Shown piece after piece: positions 1 through 6,294 of a stretch of 6,294 nt of DNA (the stretch's first letter is position 1; the number at the start of each line of letters is the position of its first letter). The stretch lies in the NCBI GenBank assembly GCA_003225615.1, contig QIAS01000051.1, forward strand, positions 609-6,902. Direction: 5' to 3'. The notes beneath the pieces were generated by a model that did no database searches, was not told where the DNA came from, and worked only from the letters and a program-made list of their open reading frames with translations. Source of the stretch: Acidobacteriota bacterium (GTDB lineage: Bacteria; Acidobacteriota; Terriglobia; Terriglobales; Acidobacteriaceae). A program made the translations under genes and the position numbers.

Positions 1-403
1 TGATCTCGATTACCACCGCGCTGACCCGCTTCACTCTCCCTGTGTCGTCTTTTACCGGAAAATAGCTCTCCACCCAGTGACCCATTTCTGTTCGCGTGGG
101 CAACTCCACACTGACCTCGACGTTCAACAAAGGTTGGCCGGTGACGAACACACGTTGAAATGAAGGCTCCACTGCGTTGGCAGCATCGCCGAGTATTTCG
201 CGAAGAGTTTTACCCAGATGAGTTGCGGGCGACACCCCGTTCATTCGCGCCAGGGCTTCGTTGACGGCTTCATAACGTAACTGATCATTGCAGATGGCAA
301 CTCCTATATCAGGAGTACTCATAAAAGCGGCCAGTAGCTCTTCTGGGTCACGCTGCGCAAGCTCGGCCCACTTGGGTAGCGGGCCCATTACTTCGTCTTT
401 CAT
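1..403 (-). CDS. PAS-domain signalling protein, N-terminal part (runs off left edge)
   Basis: Reading leftward from the ATG at 403-401 gives 134 residues with no stop before the window edge. Residues about 22-134 look like one PAS sensor domain: a helical lead-in (PEELLAAFMSTPDIGVAICN), then YEAVNEALARMNG, the conserved LGKTLREILGDAA, a strand region RVFVTGQPLLNVEVSVELP, and the closing strands GHWVESYFPVKDDTGRVKRV and VSAVVIEI. PAS domains sense small molecules, redox state or light, or mediate protein contacts, and they normally control an output domain. That output lies outside the window; in similar proteins it is often a histidine kinase or a LuxR-type helix-turn-helix, which is inference here. 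No signal peptide or membrane segment is visible, so a cytoplasmic location is likely. The start is supported by AAGGAG seven bases upstream. The gene faces away from all the plus-strand genes. Confidence 0.85.
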   Translation of the reverse strand, partial: MKDEVMGPLPKWAELAQRDPEELLAAFMSTPDIGVAICNDQLRYEAVNEALARMNGVSPATHLGKTLREILGDAANAVEPSFQRVFVTGQPLLNVEVSVELPTRTEMGHWVESYFPVKDDTGRVKRVSAVVIEI

Positions 404-410
404 GCTGATA

Positions 411-416
411 CTCCTT
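411..416 (-). promoter_or_regulatory. Shine-Dalgarno site of the PAS gene
   Basis: The minus strand reads AAGGAG here, seven bases before the ATG at 403. This is close to the ideal sequence and spacing, and it fixes the start of the PAS protein. Confidence 0.8.
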
Positions 417-468
417 ACCAATCACCTCACTATGTTCCCAGGGGTACACTCACCTGCATTAAGTGGCG

Positions 469-657
469 CTAGGTGTCGTGAAGCAGAGCGGGGAGGGCGA
501 CTGCAGACGAAGCTACACTCTGTAGCCTCTCCGCGAGTTCGCGGAGATGCTCTCTTACATTTCCATAATGGACCACGAGGTCGACTACTTTTTGCAGAGC
601 CTCACAGTGGCGCAAGTCCATTTTGGAATCGAGATCGCTTTCCGAAGCCGAACGCAT
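469..657 (-). CDS. Possible small hypothetical protein (weak candidate)
   Basis: A 62-residue minus-strand ORF, co-directional with the PAS gene and ending 65 bases before its start. I do not recognise it. The middle (residues about 13-50, DLRHCEALQKVVDLVVHYG then VREHLRELAERLQSVA) reads as amphipathic helix, and 34 of its 61 third codon positions are G or C, compatible with real coding. The start is unsettled: the ATG at 657 has only a distant GGAG. The same frame stays open upstream to about 768 (through DYDGSQYGTRNKKNR) but without an ATG. A well-placed AAGGA at 741-737 instead precedes ATGs at 734 and 731 in a different frame, which stays open only to 585. The locus could be a frameshifted small gene, a non-standard start, or chance. 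No function is proposed. Confidence 0.3.
   Translation of the reverse strand: MRSASESDLDSKMDLRHCEALQKVVDLVVHYGNVREHLRELAERLQSVASSAVALPALLHDT
512..546. repeat. Two adjacent perfect hairpins
   Basis: GCTACA-CTC-TGTAGC (512-526, 6-bp stem, 3-nt loop) is followed two bases later by CTCCGCGA-GT-TCGCGGAG (529-546, 8-bp arms). Neither strand has a T-run after them, so they do not look like an intrinsic terminator. They fall inside the weak ORF at 469-657, where the second one encodes LRELAE, so they may be a by-product of coding sequence. Confidence 0.5.
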
Positions 658-803
658 ACTATTGCTCGAACTCCGAGGTCTGGGGGGAGCGGTTCGATTC
701 TTTTTGTTGCGGGTCCCGTATTGCGACCCATCATAGTCCTTAATTTTCTCAAATGGCGCTATAAGTTTCTAAATTTACAGAAAGCGAACAAAATTCTTAA
801 CAA

Positions 804-819
804 TGCCGATATTTCGGCA
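804..819. repeat. Small hairpin or operator-like dyad
   Basis: TGCCGA-TATT-TCGGCA is a perfect 6-bp inverted repeat with a 4-nt centre, inside the AT-rich island. No T-run follows on the plus strand and only scattered Ts on the minus strand, so an operator or chance is more likely than a terminator. Confidence 0.45.
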
Positions 820-862
820 GAAAACGATAAGAAAACTACACTCATAATTTAAACTCGGCTTC

Positions 863-906
863 ATATCACTTCGTATCAATTTCAAAAGTGATATTACTTC
901 GTATCA
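863..906. repeat. Tandem 16-bp near-identical repeat with an overlapping dyad
   Basis: ATATCACTTCGTATCA (863-878) recurs as ATATTACTTCGTATCA (891-906), 15 of 16 identical with a 28-bp period. Overlapping this, ATATCACTT (863-871) and AAGTGATAT (886-894) form a perfect 9-bp inverted repeat with a 14-bp centre. Two ordered copies plus a dyad in a non-coding, AT-rich stretch resemble binding sites for a DNA-binding regulator. The regulator is unknown. Confidence 0.6.
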
Positions 907-908
907 GA

Positions 909-931
909 TTTGTACGATTTGTTTTTACAAA
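909..931. repeat. 6-bp inverted repeat TTTGTA-N11-TACAAA
   Basis: TTTGTA (909-914) and TACAAA (926-931) are exact reverse complements separated by 11 bases, immediately right of the tandem repeat. AT-rich sequence makes chance dyads more likely, so this is weak alone. Confidence 0.35.
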
Positions 932-1153
932 GTAGCGTCCGCTAAAACATTCTTTGCTAAATCGAGATGGATATCCGGCAGTTGCTGCGACAGAGTGCAC
1001 AGTTCGTTGATCCAACTAAGTCCGCGGGAGTACTTGTTGTTACCTATTACTATTTATGAAAGTAGCGCGACACTTCAACGATCAATCGTGCGGGGGTTAG
1101 ATTGGTCAACGGGTCAACCAAGGTATAGGAAGATCCATACACCGAGCGCATAG

Positions 1154-1168
1154 ACTCAATGGTTGAGT
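1154..1168. repeat. Hairpin ACTCAA-TGG-TTGAGT
   Basis: A perfect 6-bp stem with a 3-nt loop, upstream of the 80-residue gene. Its left part lies in the 10-mer GACTCAATGG (1153-1162), which recurs exactly at 1281-1290 across the start codon of that gene. Confidence 0.4.
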
Positions 1169-1272
1169 AGGGAGGCTATGTTGAGCTAGACCCCTTCATT
1201 AAAATGCCGTTCTCGCTGCGAACAGAAAAGAAATAACTGCAATCGCCCCTTCGAATAAATTTCTTTCGCCGG

Positions 1273-1278
1273 TATAAT
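1273..1278 (+). promoter_or_regulatory. Consensus -10 box (TATAAT) of the 80-residue gene
   Basis: A perfect TATAAT ends eight bases before the ATG at 1287. Transcription normally begins about seven bases after the -10 box, which would put the mRNA start at or within a few bases of the ATG. The -35 region is poor (TTCGAA at 1250-1255 with 17-bp spacing matches TTGACA at three positions). Confidence 0.6.
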
Positions 1279-1286
1279 TGGACTCA

Positions 1287-1529
1287 ATGGCACGCGGCTG
1301 GGAAAGTAAGTCGGTCGAAGCGCAAATGGAGGCTGCCGCTGAAGTTCCAACAGAGCGTAAGCCGGCCCTCACTCCCGAGCGAGCGGCACAACTTCGACGC
1401 AGGGAGGGCTTAATGCTCTCACGCAAGCACGTGGCTCAGCAGTTGCAAAGCAGTCAAAACTCTCGCCATCGCCAGATGCTGGAACAGGAGTTGGCCGCCC
1501 TCGACGCCCAACTAGCTAATCTCGATTAG
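1287..1529 (+). CDS. Hypothetical small protein with C-terminal coiled coil
   Basis: An 80-residue protein beginning MARGWESKSVEAQMEAAAEV. I do not know its function; I believe similar short proteins occur in Acidobacteriota, but that is from memory. The N-terminal third is charged and alanine-rich. Residues about 30-80 (from TPERAAQLRRREGL through MLEQELAALDAQLANLD) are strongly helical with leucine heptads, suggesting a coiled coil that could self-associate. There is no signal peptide or membrane segment. I chose the ATG at 1287 rather than the in-frame TTG at 1278 because the TTG overlaps the TATAAT box and neither has a Shine-Dalgarno site; the ATG fits a leaderless transcript. It is 88 bases upstream of purS and on the same strand, but purS appears to have its own -10 box, so they need not form one operon. 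Confidence 0.75.
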   Translation: MARGWESKSVEAQMEAAAEVPTERKPALTPERAAQLRRREGLMLSRKHVAQQLQSSQNSRHRQMLEQELAALDAQLANLD

Positions 1530-1537
1530 GCGGCGAA

Positions 1538-1599
1538 CAGCCGGTTACCAACGTGTCTCCGCCTAGCCATAGTCTTCTTTTCCCTGGCTTTACCGGCTG
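1538..1599. repeat. 8-bp inverted repeat upstream of purS
   Basis: CAGCCGGT (1538-1545) and ACCGGCTG (1592-1599) are perfect reverse complements separated by 46 bases. The right arm ends three bases before the purS -10 box. It could be a pair of half-sites or a long-loop stem, or chance in GC-rich DNA. Confidence 0.35.
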
Positions 1600-1602
1600 A
1601 CG

Positions 1603-1608
1603 TATAAT
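1603..1608 (+). promoter_or_regulatory. Consensus -10 box (TATAAT) of purS
   Basis: A perfect TATAAT ends nine bases before the purS ATG at 1618, almost the same arrangement as at 1273. There is no Shine-Dalgarno sequence in CAGAGTTCA before the ATG. No good -35 is visible at 16-19 bp spacing. Confidence 0.6.
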
Positions 1609-1617
1609 CAGAGTTCA

Positions 1618-1863
1618 ATGAAAGCCTACGTGTACGTTTCGCTTAAAAAGAGCGTTCTGGATCCTCAGGGCAAGACCATCCAGGGTGCGCTTAAGAAGAT
1701 GGGCTATAAGGGTTTGCAGGACGTGCGCCAGGGCAAGTATTTTGAGATCGCGCTGAATGGCGGCCTCAACCGGGCAGAAGCCGAGGCGGAGGTCGAGCGC
1801 ATTGCTCGCGAAGTCCTCACCAACCCGGTTATTGAAGAGTTTCGTTTCTCCCTCGAAGATTAA
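1618..1863 (+). CDS. purS: Phosphoribosylformylglycinamidine synthase subunit PurS
   Basis: An 81-residue protein, the usual PurS length. PurS is the small structural subunit of the three-part FGAM synthase (PurS, PurQ, PurL), which converts FGAR, glutamine and ATP to FGAM in cytoplasmic purine synthesis. PurS helps dock the PurQ glutaminase on PurL and has no catalytic site itself. Family features seen: the N-terminal strand KAYVYVSLKKSVLDPQGKT, then IQGALKKMGYKGLQDVRQGK (the GYKGLQDVRQGK type of motif is highly characteristic), YFEIALNG, an acidic helix AEAEAEVERIAREVLTNP, and the end VIEEFRFSLED. The start is the only plausible ATG; it has no Shine-Dalgarno site and sits just behind a TATAAT box. 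Unusually, the next gene is glmS, 109 bases downstream, rather than purQ or purL. Confidence 0.95.
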   Translation: MKAYVYVSLKKSVLDPQGKTIQGALKKMGYKGLQDVRQGKYFEIALNGGLNRAEAEAEVERIAREVLTNPVIEEFRFSLED

Positions 1864-1956
1864 CTCTCCGGTTGATGGCAGGCGATGCACCGTGCTTTCG
1901 CGCAAGGGCATCCATTTCAGTTAAGAGTCTCAGGAAAAAGACCGGTAGGCCGAACT

Positions 1957-1963
1957 TAAGGAG
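1957..1963 (+). promoter_or_regulatory. Shine-Dalgarno site of glmS
   Basis: TAAGGAG lies nine bases before the ATG at 1973. Its presence contrasts with its absence before purS and the 80-residue gene, and it is compatible with glmS being translated from a longer message, perhaps read through from purS, since I see no terminator between them. Confidence 0.75.
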
Positions 1964-1972
1964 TCCTCTGCC

Positions 1973-3331
<1,359 letters not shown>

Positions 3332-3889
3332 AGATCTCGCCAAGCAATATGTCCGCTCCCAGGATTTCCTCTTCCTCGGCCGCGGCATCCACTACCCGAT
3401 CGCACTCGAAGGTGCCCTGAAGCTCAAAGAAGTTTCCTACATCCACGCCGAAGGCTACCCCGCCGGCGAGATGAAGCATGGTCCTAACGCGCTGATCGAC
3501 GAGAATCTTCCGGTGGTGATCATCGCCACCCGTGATCCAAACGACGCCGGCTCTATGGTCCGCTACGAGAAAACCATCTCCAACCTGAAAGAAGTGAAAG
3601 CCCGCTCTGGGAAGGTGATCGCCCTGGCTACGGAGGGAGACGAAGAAATCAAAGAAGACGCCGACCACGTCATCTATATCCCGCCCGCCCCGGAAGAGCT
3701 GCTGCCCATTCTTGAGATCGTGCCGTTGCAGTTGCTGGCTTATCACATCGCAGTGCGCCGAGGATGTGACGTAGACCAGCCGCGGAACCTGGCCAAATCG
3801 GTGACCGTGGAATGAGCACGAGTTAGGGTTCCGTTTGCACGCGCCTCATCCCCCGCGGCTGCGGACCGGCCCCGATTCCCTTACCTTGC

Positions 3890-3928
3890 CTACAGGGTTT
3901 CCCGTAGAAAATACGGTTTGTCCCGTAT
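3890..3928 (+). repeat. Three overlapping, mutually exclusive hairpins after glmS
   Basis: Arm 3890-3897 (CTAC-A-GGG) pairs with 3901-3907 (CCC-GTAG) around TTT, with one bulged A. CCGTA (3902-3906) can instead pair with TACGG (3912-3916), and ATACGG (3911-3916) with CCGTAT (3923-3928). Each hairpin shares an arm with its neighbour, so forming one blocks the next. The stretch lies 75 bases after the glmS stop and 50 before the next gene. No T-run follows, so a simple intrinsic terminator is not supported; a terminator/antiterminator-like switch or an operator cluster is speculative. Confidence 0.4.
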
Positions 3929-3977
3929 CGTACATTGCGCGGCAGAGTCTTAGCTTGAAGCACGGGGAGGAGCCAAG

Positions 3978-4316
3978 GTGCGAAAGACCACCAAGGCCAC
4001 ACGAGCCGCTGCTTGGGAAATGCCGGCTCACTTGGACGCCCAGGAAGTCCTCGAACCATATTCCCCTCGCGAACATCGATATAGCCGTGATGTGATCGAC
4101 GATTCCACCCAGCCCAAGCCGGAGGATTACAGAGCTGCATTTACGGTAATCACTTCGACCGGCCACTCCCGGGCAGAACTCGAACCGTTTACCCGTTACC
4201 TCATGCTGGCTGACCTTGCCTTGCTGAAGGCTGTCCGGGAAGAACAGAGCCGCGTCAAGCAAAAAATCAAACCTCACGTCGAGCGCTACCGGAAAATCAC
4301 TGGAAATAAGCGTTAG
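3978..4316 (+). CDS. Hypothetical protein, 112 residues
   Basis: The GTG start at 3978 has GGAGGAG (3966-3972) five bases upstream, a strong ribosome site that decides the start; the next in-frame ATG (residue 15) lacks one. I do not recognise the family. The N-terminus is basic (RKTTKATRAAAW), followed by a polar stretch with EPYSPREHRYSRDVIDD. Residues about 50-112 look structured and helical (SRAELEPFTRYLMLADLALL then KAVREEQSRVKQKIKPHVER), ending in a basic tail YRKITGNKR. There is no signal peptide or membrane segment. The basic ends could suit nucleic-acid contact, but that is a guess. It stands alone between glmS (162-base gap) and dnaK (164-base gap), each gap large enough for a promoter. 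Competing frames on both strands here lack a ribosome site and have less protein-like composition. Confidence 0.65.
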   Translation: MRKTTKATRAAAWEMPAHLDAQEVLEPYSPREHRYSRDVIDDSTQPKPEDYRAAFTVITSTGHSRAELEPFTRYLMLADLALLKAVREEQSRVKQKIKPHVERYRKITGNKR

Positions 4317-4373
4317 CCCTTCCTTGTGTGCCCGGATTCAATGCATCGCAGGCCTTCCTTTCGTCATCTAAAC

Positions 4374-4394
4374 ATTGACAACAATACACTCAAG
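4374..4394. promoter_or_regulatory. HAIR-like (HspR operator) candidate over the dnaK promoter
   Basis: ATTGACA-N7-ACTCAAG compares with the known HspR operator CTTGAGT-N7-ACTCAAG. The right half matches 7 of 7, the left 4 of 7 (TTGA), with exactly the right spacing. It covers the -35 box and most of the spacer, where a repressor would act. The left half is confounded by the -35 hexamer itself, which supplies the TTGA match. A regulator gene is not in the window. Confidence 0.35.
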
Positions 4395-4403
4395 TCCTAT
4401 CAT
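4375..4403 (+). promoter_or_regulatory. Sigma70-type promoter of dnaK
   Basis: TTGACA (4375-4380, perfect -35), a 17-base spacer, then TATCAT (4398-4403, five of six to TATAAT). Transcription would start near 4410, giving a leader of about 70 bases. The heat-shock sigma32 pattern (CTTGAA with CCCCAT) and the CIRCE repeat are not seen. Confidence 0.7.
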
Positions 4404-4452
4404 GTCGTCGTTGATATGCCTGAGTTGCTGAATAAGTTAATGCAACCAAAGC

Positions 4453-4462
4453 ACTTATAAGT
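4453..4462. repeat. 10-bp palindrome in the dnaK leader
   Basis: ACTTATAAGT is a perfect palindrome just upstream of the dnaK ribosome site. It is short and AT-rich, so it may be chance, though it could affect access to the ribosome site. Confidence 0.3.
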
Positions 4463-4464
4463 TC

Positions 4465-4471
4465 GAGGAGG
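4465..4471 (+). promoter_or_regulatory. Shine-Dalgarno site of dnaK
   Basis: GAGGAGG lies nine bases before the ATG at 4481, a strong site expected for an abundant chaperone. Confidence 0.75.
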
Positions 4472-4480
4472 CAGAGTTTT

Positions 4481-6294
4481 ATGAGCAAAACCATTGGAAT
4501 CGACCTCGGAACCACCAACTCCTGCGTGGCGGTAATAGAGGGTGGCGAGCCCAAGGTCATTCCTAACGAGGAGGGCGGCCGCACCACCCCTTCGGTCGTC
4601 GCGTTTACCAAGACGGGCGAACGGCTGGTCGGGCAGGTGGCCAAGCGCCAGGCCATTACCAATCCCGAGAACACGGTTTATTCGATCAAACGGTTCATGG
4701 GACGGCGCTACGACGAAGTTTCCGAAGAAATGAAGATGGTGCCCTACAAGGTCGAGCGCGATGGCGACCACGTGGCGGTAATCGCCCAGGGCAAGAAGTA
4801 CACTCCGCCTGAGATCTCGGCCATGATTCTGCAGAAGCTGAAGAAGGCCGCGGAAGATTATCTCGGCGAAAAAGTTACGGATGCCGTGATCACTGTGCCG
4901 GCGTATTTCAACGATGCCCAGCGCCAGGCCACTAAAGATGCCGGCAGGATCGCCGGACTCGACGTAAAGCGCATTATCAACGAGCCGACGGCGGCGGCGC
5001 TGGCTTATGGCCTCGACAAAGGTAAGGACGAGACCATCGCCGTCTACGACTTCGGCGGCGGCACCTTCGATATTTCGATCCTCGAGGTAGGCGAAGGCGT
5101 TATTGAAGTGAAGGCCACCAATGGCGACACCCACCTGGGCGGTGACAACATCGACCAGCGAATAGTGGACTGGTTGGTCGACGAATTCAAGAAAGACGAA
5201 GGTCTCGACCTGCGTGGTAAGGGCAACGAGATGGCATTGCAGCGTCTGCGCGACGCCGCGGAGCGTGCCAAAATCGAGCTTTCCACCACCATGGAGACTG
5301 AGATCAACCTGCCCTTCATCACCGCCGATGCTGGCGGCCCGAAGCACCTGGTCAAAAAGCTGACTCGGGCAAAGCTGGAGTCGATGGTCGAAGACATCAT
5401 CCAGCGCTCGGTTGGGCCGTGCAAGCAGTGCATGAAAGACGCGGGCATCGACGCCGGCAAAATTAACGAAGTCGTGCTGGTCGGCGGACAGACGCGTATG
5501 CCCCGCATCCAGGGGCTCGTGAAAGAACTGTTCGGGCGCGAAGGACACAAGGGCGTGAACCCGGATGAAGTCGTCGCTGTCGGCGCGGCCATTCAGGGAG
5601 GCGTGCTCAAGGGCGAGGTCAAAGACCTGCTCCTGCTGGACGTGACTCCGCTGACGCTCTCAATTGAGACGCTAGGCGGCGTGGCAACGCCGATGATTCC
5701 GCGCAACACGACCATTCCGACCCGCAAGACAGAAACTTTCTCAACCGCGGCGGATAGTCAGACTTCGGTTGAAGTGCACGTGCTGCAGGGCGAACGTCCC
5801 ATGGCAGCCCAGAATCGGACATTGGGCAAGTTCCACCTGACCGGAATTCCACCGGCTCCGCGTGGCGTGCCCCAGATTGAGGTAACGTTCGACATTGACG
5901 CCAACGGCATCCTCAACGTGACCGCGAAAGATACGGCCACGCAGAAAGACCAGAAGATCACGATTACGTCGTCTTCCGGCCTCAGCAAGGACGAAGTCGA
6001 GCGCATGGCCAAGGAAGCCGATGCACACTCAGCCGAAGACAAGGCCAAGCGTGAGGAGATCGAGGCCAAGAACCAGCTCGATTCCATGGTCTACAGCATC
6101 GAGAAGATGCTGCGCGAGCACGGAGACAAGATCTCCGGCTCCGAGCGTGGCGATGTCGAGAATGCCCTGGCCGACGCCAAGAAGGCACTCGAATCGAACG
6201 ACAAGCACCAGATGGATCAGGCCCGTGAGCGTCTGACCCAGGCTTCGCACAAGCTGGCTGAACAGATGTACAAAGCAGCTCAACCCCAAGGCGC
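4481..6294 (+). CDS. dnaK: Chaperone protein DnaK (Hsp70), C-terminus beyond window
   Basis: DnaK is the cytoplasmic Hsp70 that binds exposed hydrophobic segments in an ATP-driven cycle with DnaJ and GrpE. The frame is open for 604 codons to the right edge with no stop; most DnaKs have about 640, so only the disordered tail is missing. The ATPase domain shows the phosphate-1 motif [10 protein letters not shown] (residues 5-14), Lys70, [36 protein letters not shown], the phosphate-2 motif [11 protein letters not shown] (Thr195 equals E. coli Thr199), NGDTHLGG and [11 protein letters not shown]. The interdomain linker is VKDLLLLDV (380-388). The substrate domain follows ([57 protein letters not shown]), then the helical lid from about 505. 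All expected functional residues are present. It has its own promoter at 4375-4403 and strong ribosome site. Partners grpE and dnaJ are not in view. Confidence 0.98.
   Translation, partial: MSKTIGIDLGTTNSCVAVIEGGEPKVIPNEEGGRTTPSVVAFTKTGERLVGQVAKRQAITNPENTVYSIKRFMGRRYDEVSEEMKMVPYKVERDGDHVAVIAQGKKYTPPEISAMILQKLKKAAEDYLGEKVTDAVITVPAYFNDAQRQATKDAGRIAGLDVKRIINEPTAAALAYGLDKGKDETIAVYDFGGGTFDISILEVGEGVIEVKATNGDTHLGGDNIDQRIVDWLVDEFKKDEGLDLRGKGNEMALQRLRDAAERAKIELSTTMETEINLPFITADAGGPKHLVKKLTRAKLESMVEDIIQRSVGPCKQCMKDAGIDAGKINEVVLVGGQTRMPRIQGLVKELFGREGHKGVNPDEVVAVGAAIQGGVLKGEVKDLLLLDVTPLTLSIETLGGVATPMIPRNTTIPTRKTETFSTAADSQTSVEVHVLQGERPMAAQNRTLGKFHLTGIPPAPRGVPQIEVTFDIDANGILNVTAKDTATQKDQKITITSSSGLSKDEVERMAKEADAHSAEDKAKREEIEAKNQLDSMVYSIEKMLREHGDKISGSERGDVENALADAKKALESNDKHQMDQARERLTQASHKLAEQMYKAAQPQG

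Larger units (their letters stand above)
658..1272. other. Long intergenic region with an AT-rich island
   Basis: About 600 bases with no gene I can support. G+C falls to 58 of 180 bases (32%) over 781-960, against about 60% in the coding stretch I counted (5041-5100). The island contains several dyads and a direct repeat, listed separately. Short open stretches exist, such as a 30-codon ORF at 967-1059 starting MDIRQLLRQSAQ and a frame open from about 848 to 1153 with no good start. None has a Shine-Dalgarno site or recognisable protein sequence. The region lies between the minus-strand PAS gene and the plus-strand genes, so it should hold the divergent promoters, but I could not identify a convincing one for the PAS gene. 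A decayed gene or acquired fragment is also possible. Confidence 0.6.

Noticed and set aside
685..720. tRNA-like T-arm (GGTTCGATTC)
   Set aside because: No matching acceptor stem, D-arm or anticodon arm could be laid out around it.
288..743. Plus-strand ORF of 151 codons
   Set aside because: Overlaps the start and ribosome site of the PAS gene on the other strand, starts without a Shine-Dalgarno site, and its translation does not look like a folded protein.
547..852. Plus-strand ORF of 101 codons
   Set aside because: Its start overlaps the 529-546 palindrome, has no correctly spaced ribosome site, and its tail is simply the AT-rich island translated (rich in K, N and I).
967..1059. 30-codon ORF beginning MDIRQLLRQSAQ
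   Set aside because: No Shine-Dalgarno site or promoter, and too short to judge; likely chance in non-coding DNA.
995..1153. Open frame with a GTG start, including LSPREYLLLPI
   Set aside because: A faint resemblance to a LuxR-type LSPRE motif does not continue into the expected helix-turn-helix; there is no ribosome site.
1864..1972. glmS ribozyme or terminator between purS and glmS
   Set aside because: The 109-base gap is too short for the roughly 150-base ribozyme, lacks its core pairings as far as I can see, and has no GC-rich stem followed by a T-run.
3835..4140. Overlapping ORFs on both strands between glmS and the 112-residue gene
   Set aside because: They lack ribosome sites and compete with the GTG-started frame at 3978, which has a strong one and more protein-like sequence.
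4317..4480. CIRCE or sigma32 control of dnaK
   Set aside because: I looked for TTAGCACTC-N9-GAGTGCTAA and for CTTGAA with CCCCAT and found neither in the upstream region.
4400..5548. Long minus-strand ORF of 382 codons
   Set aside because: It lies almost entirely antisense to dnaK, whose protein is unmistakable. GC-rich codon bias keeps the opposite frame open; the product is not recognisable and has no ribosome site.

Overview
This window looks like ordinary chromosomal DNA from a GC-rich bacterium. Coding stretches I counted are about 60% G+C. The protein styles (a PAS domain with LGKTLREILGDAA, a small MARGWESKSVEAQ protein, PurS next to GlmS, a DnaK of the common bacterial type) suggest Acidobacteriota. 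That assignment is from memory of the families, not from a search. I found no mobile element, CRISPR array, rRNA or tRNA.

Layout. Positions 1-403 (minus strand) hold the N-terminal 134 residues of a PAS-domain signalling protein that runs off the left edge; it has a strong Shine-Dalgarno site. Positions 404-1286 are mostly non-coding. They contain one weak small ORF candidate on the minus strand (469-657), a pair of adjacent hairpins inside it, and an AT-rich island (32% G+C over 781-960) with several dyads and a near-perfect 16-bp direct repeat. From 1287 all genes are on the plus strand: an 80-residue unknown protein (1287-1529), purS (1618-1863), glmS (1973-3815, broken by an apparent deletion and frameshift near 2915), a 112-residue unknown protein (3978-4316), and dnaK (4481 to the right edge, lacking only the last few dozen residues).

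How the genes relate. PurS is the small subunit of the enzyme for the fourth step of purine synthesis, and GlmS makes glucosamine-6-phosphate for peptidoglycan and lipopolysaccharide. Both belong to glutamine-dependent pathways, but PurS itself does not bind glutamine. DnaK is the Hsp70 chaperone and has its own sigma70-like promoter (TTGACA-N17-TATCAT), with a degenerate HspR-type (HAIR) operator candidate overlapping it. The 80-residue gene and purS share one promoter style: a perfect TATAAT ending 8-9 nt before an ATG that has no Shine-Dalgarno site, which suggests leaderless transcripts.

The most notable observation is the glmS lesion. The gene is well conserved on both sides of it, which points either to a sequencing or assembly error or to a very recent inactivation of a normally essential gene. 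I see no convincing new biological system here. The remaining findings are regulatory or structural signals of modest interest.
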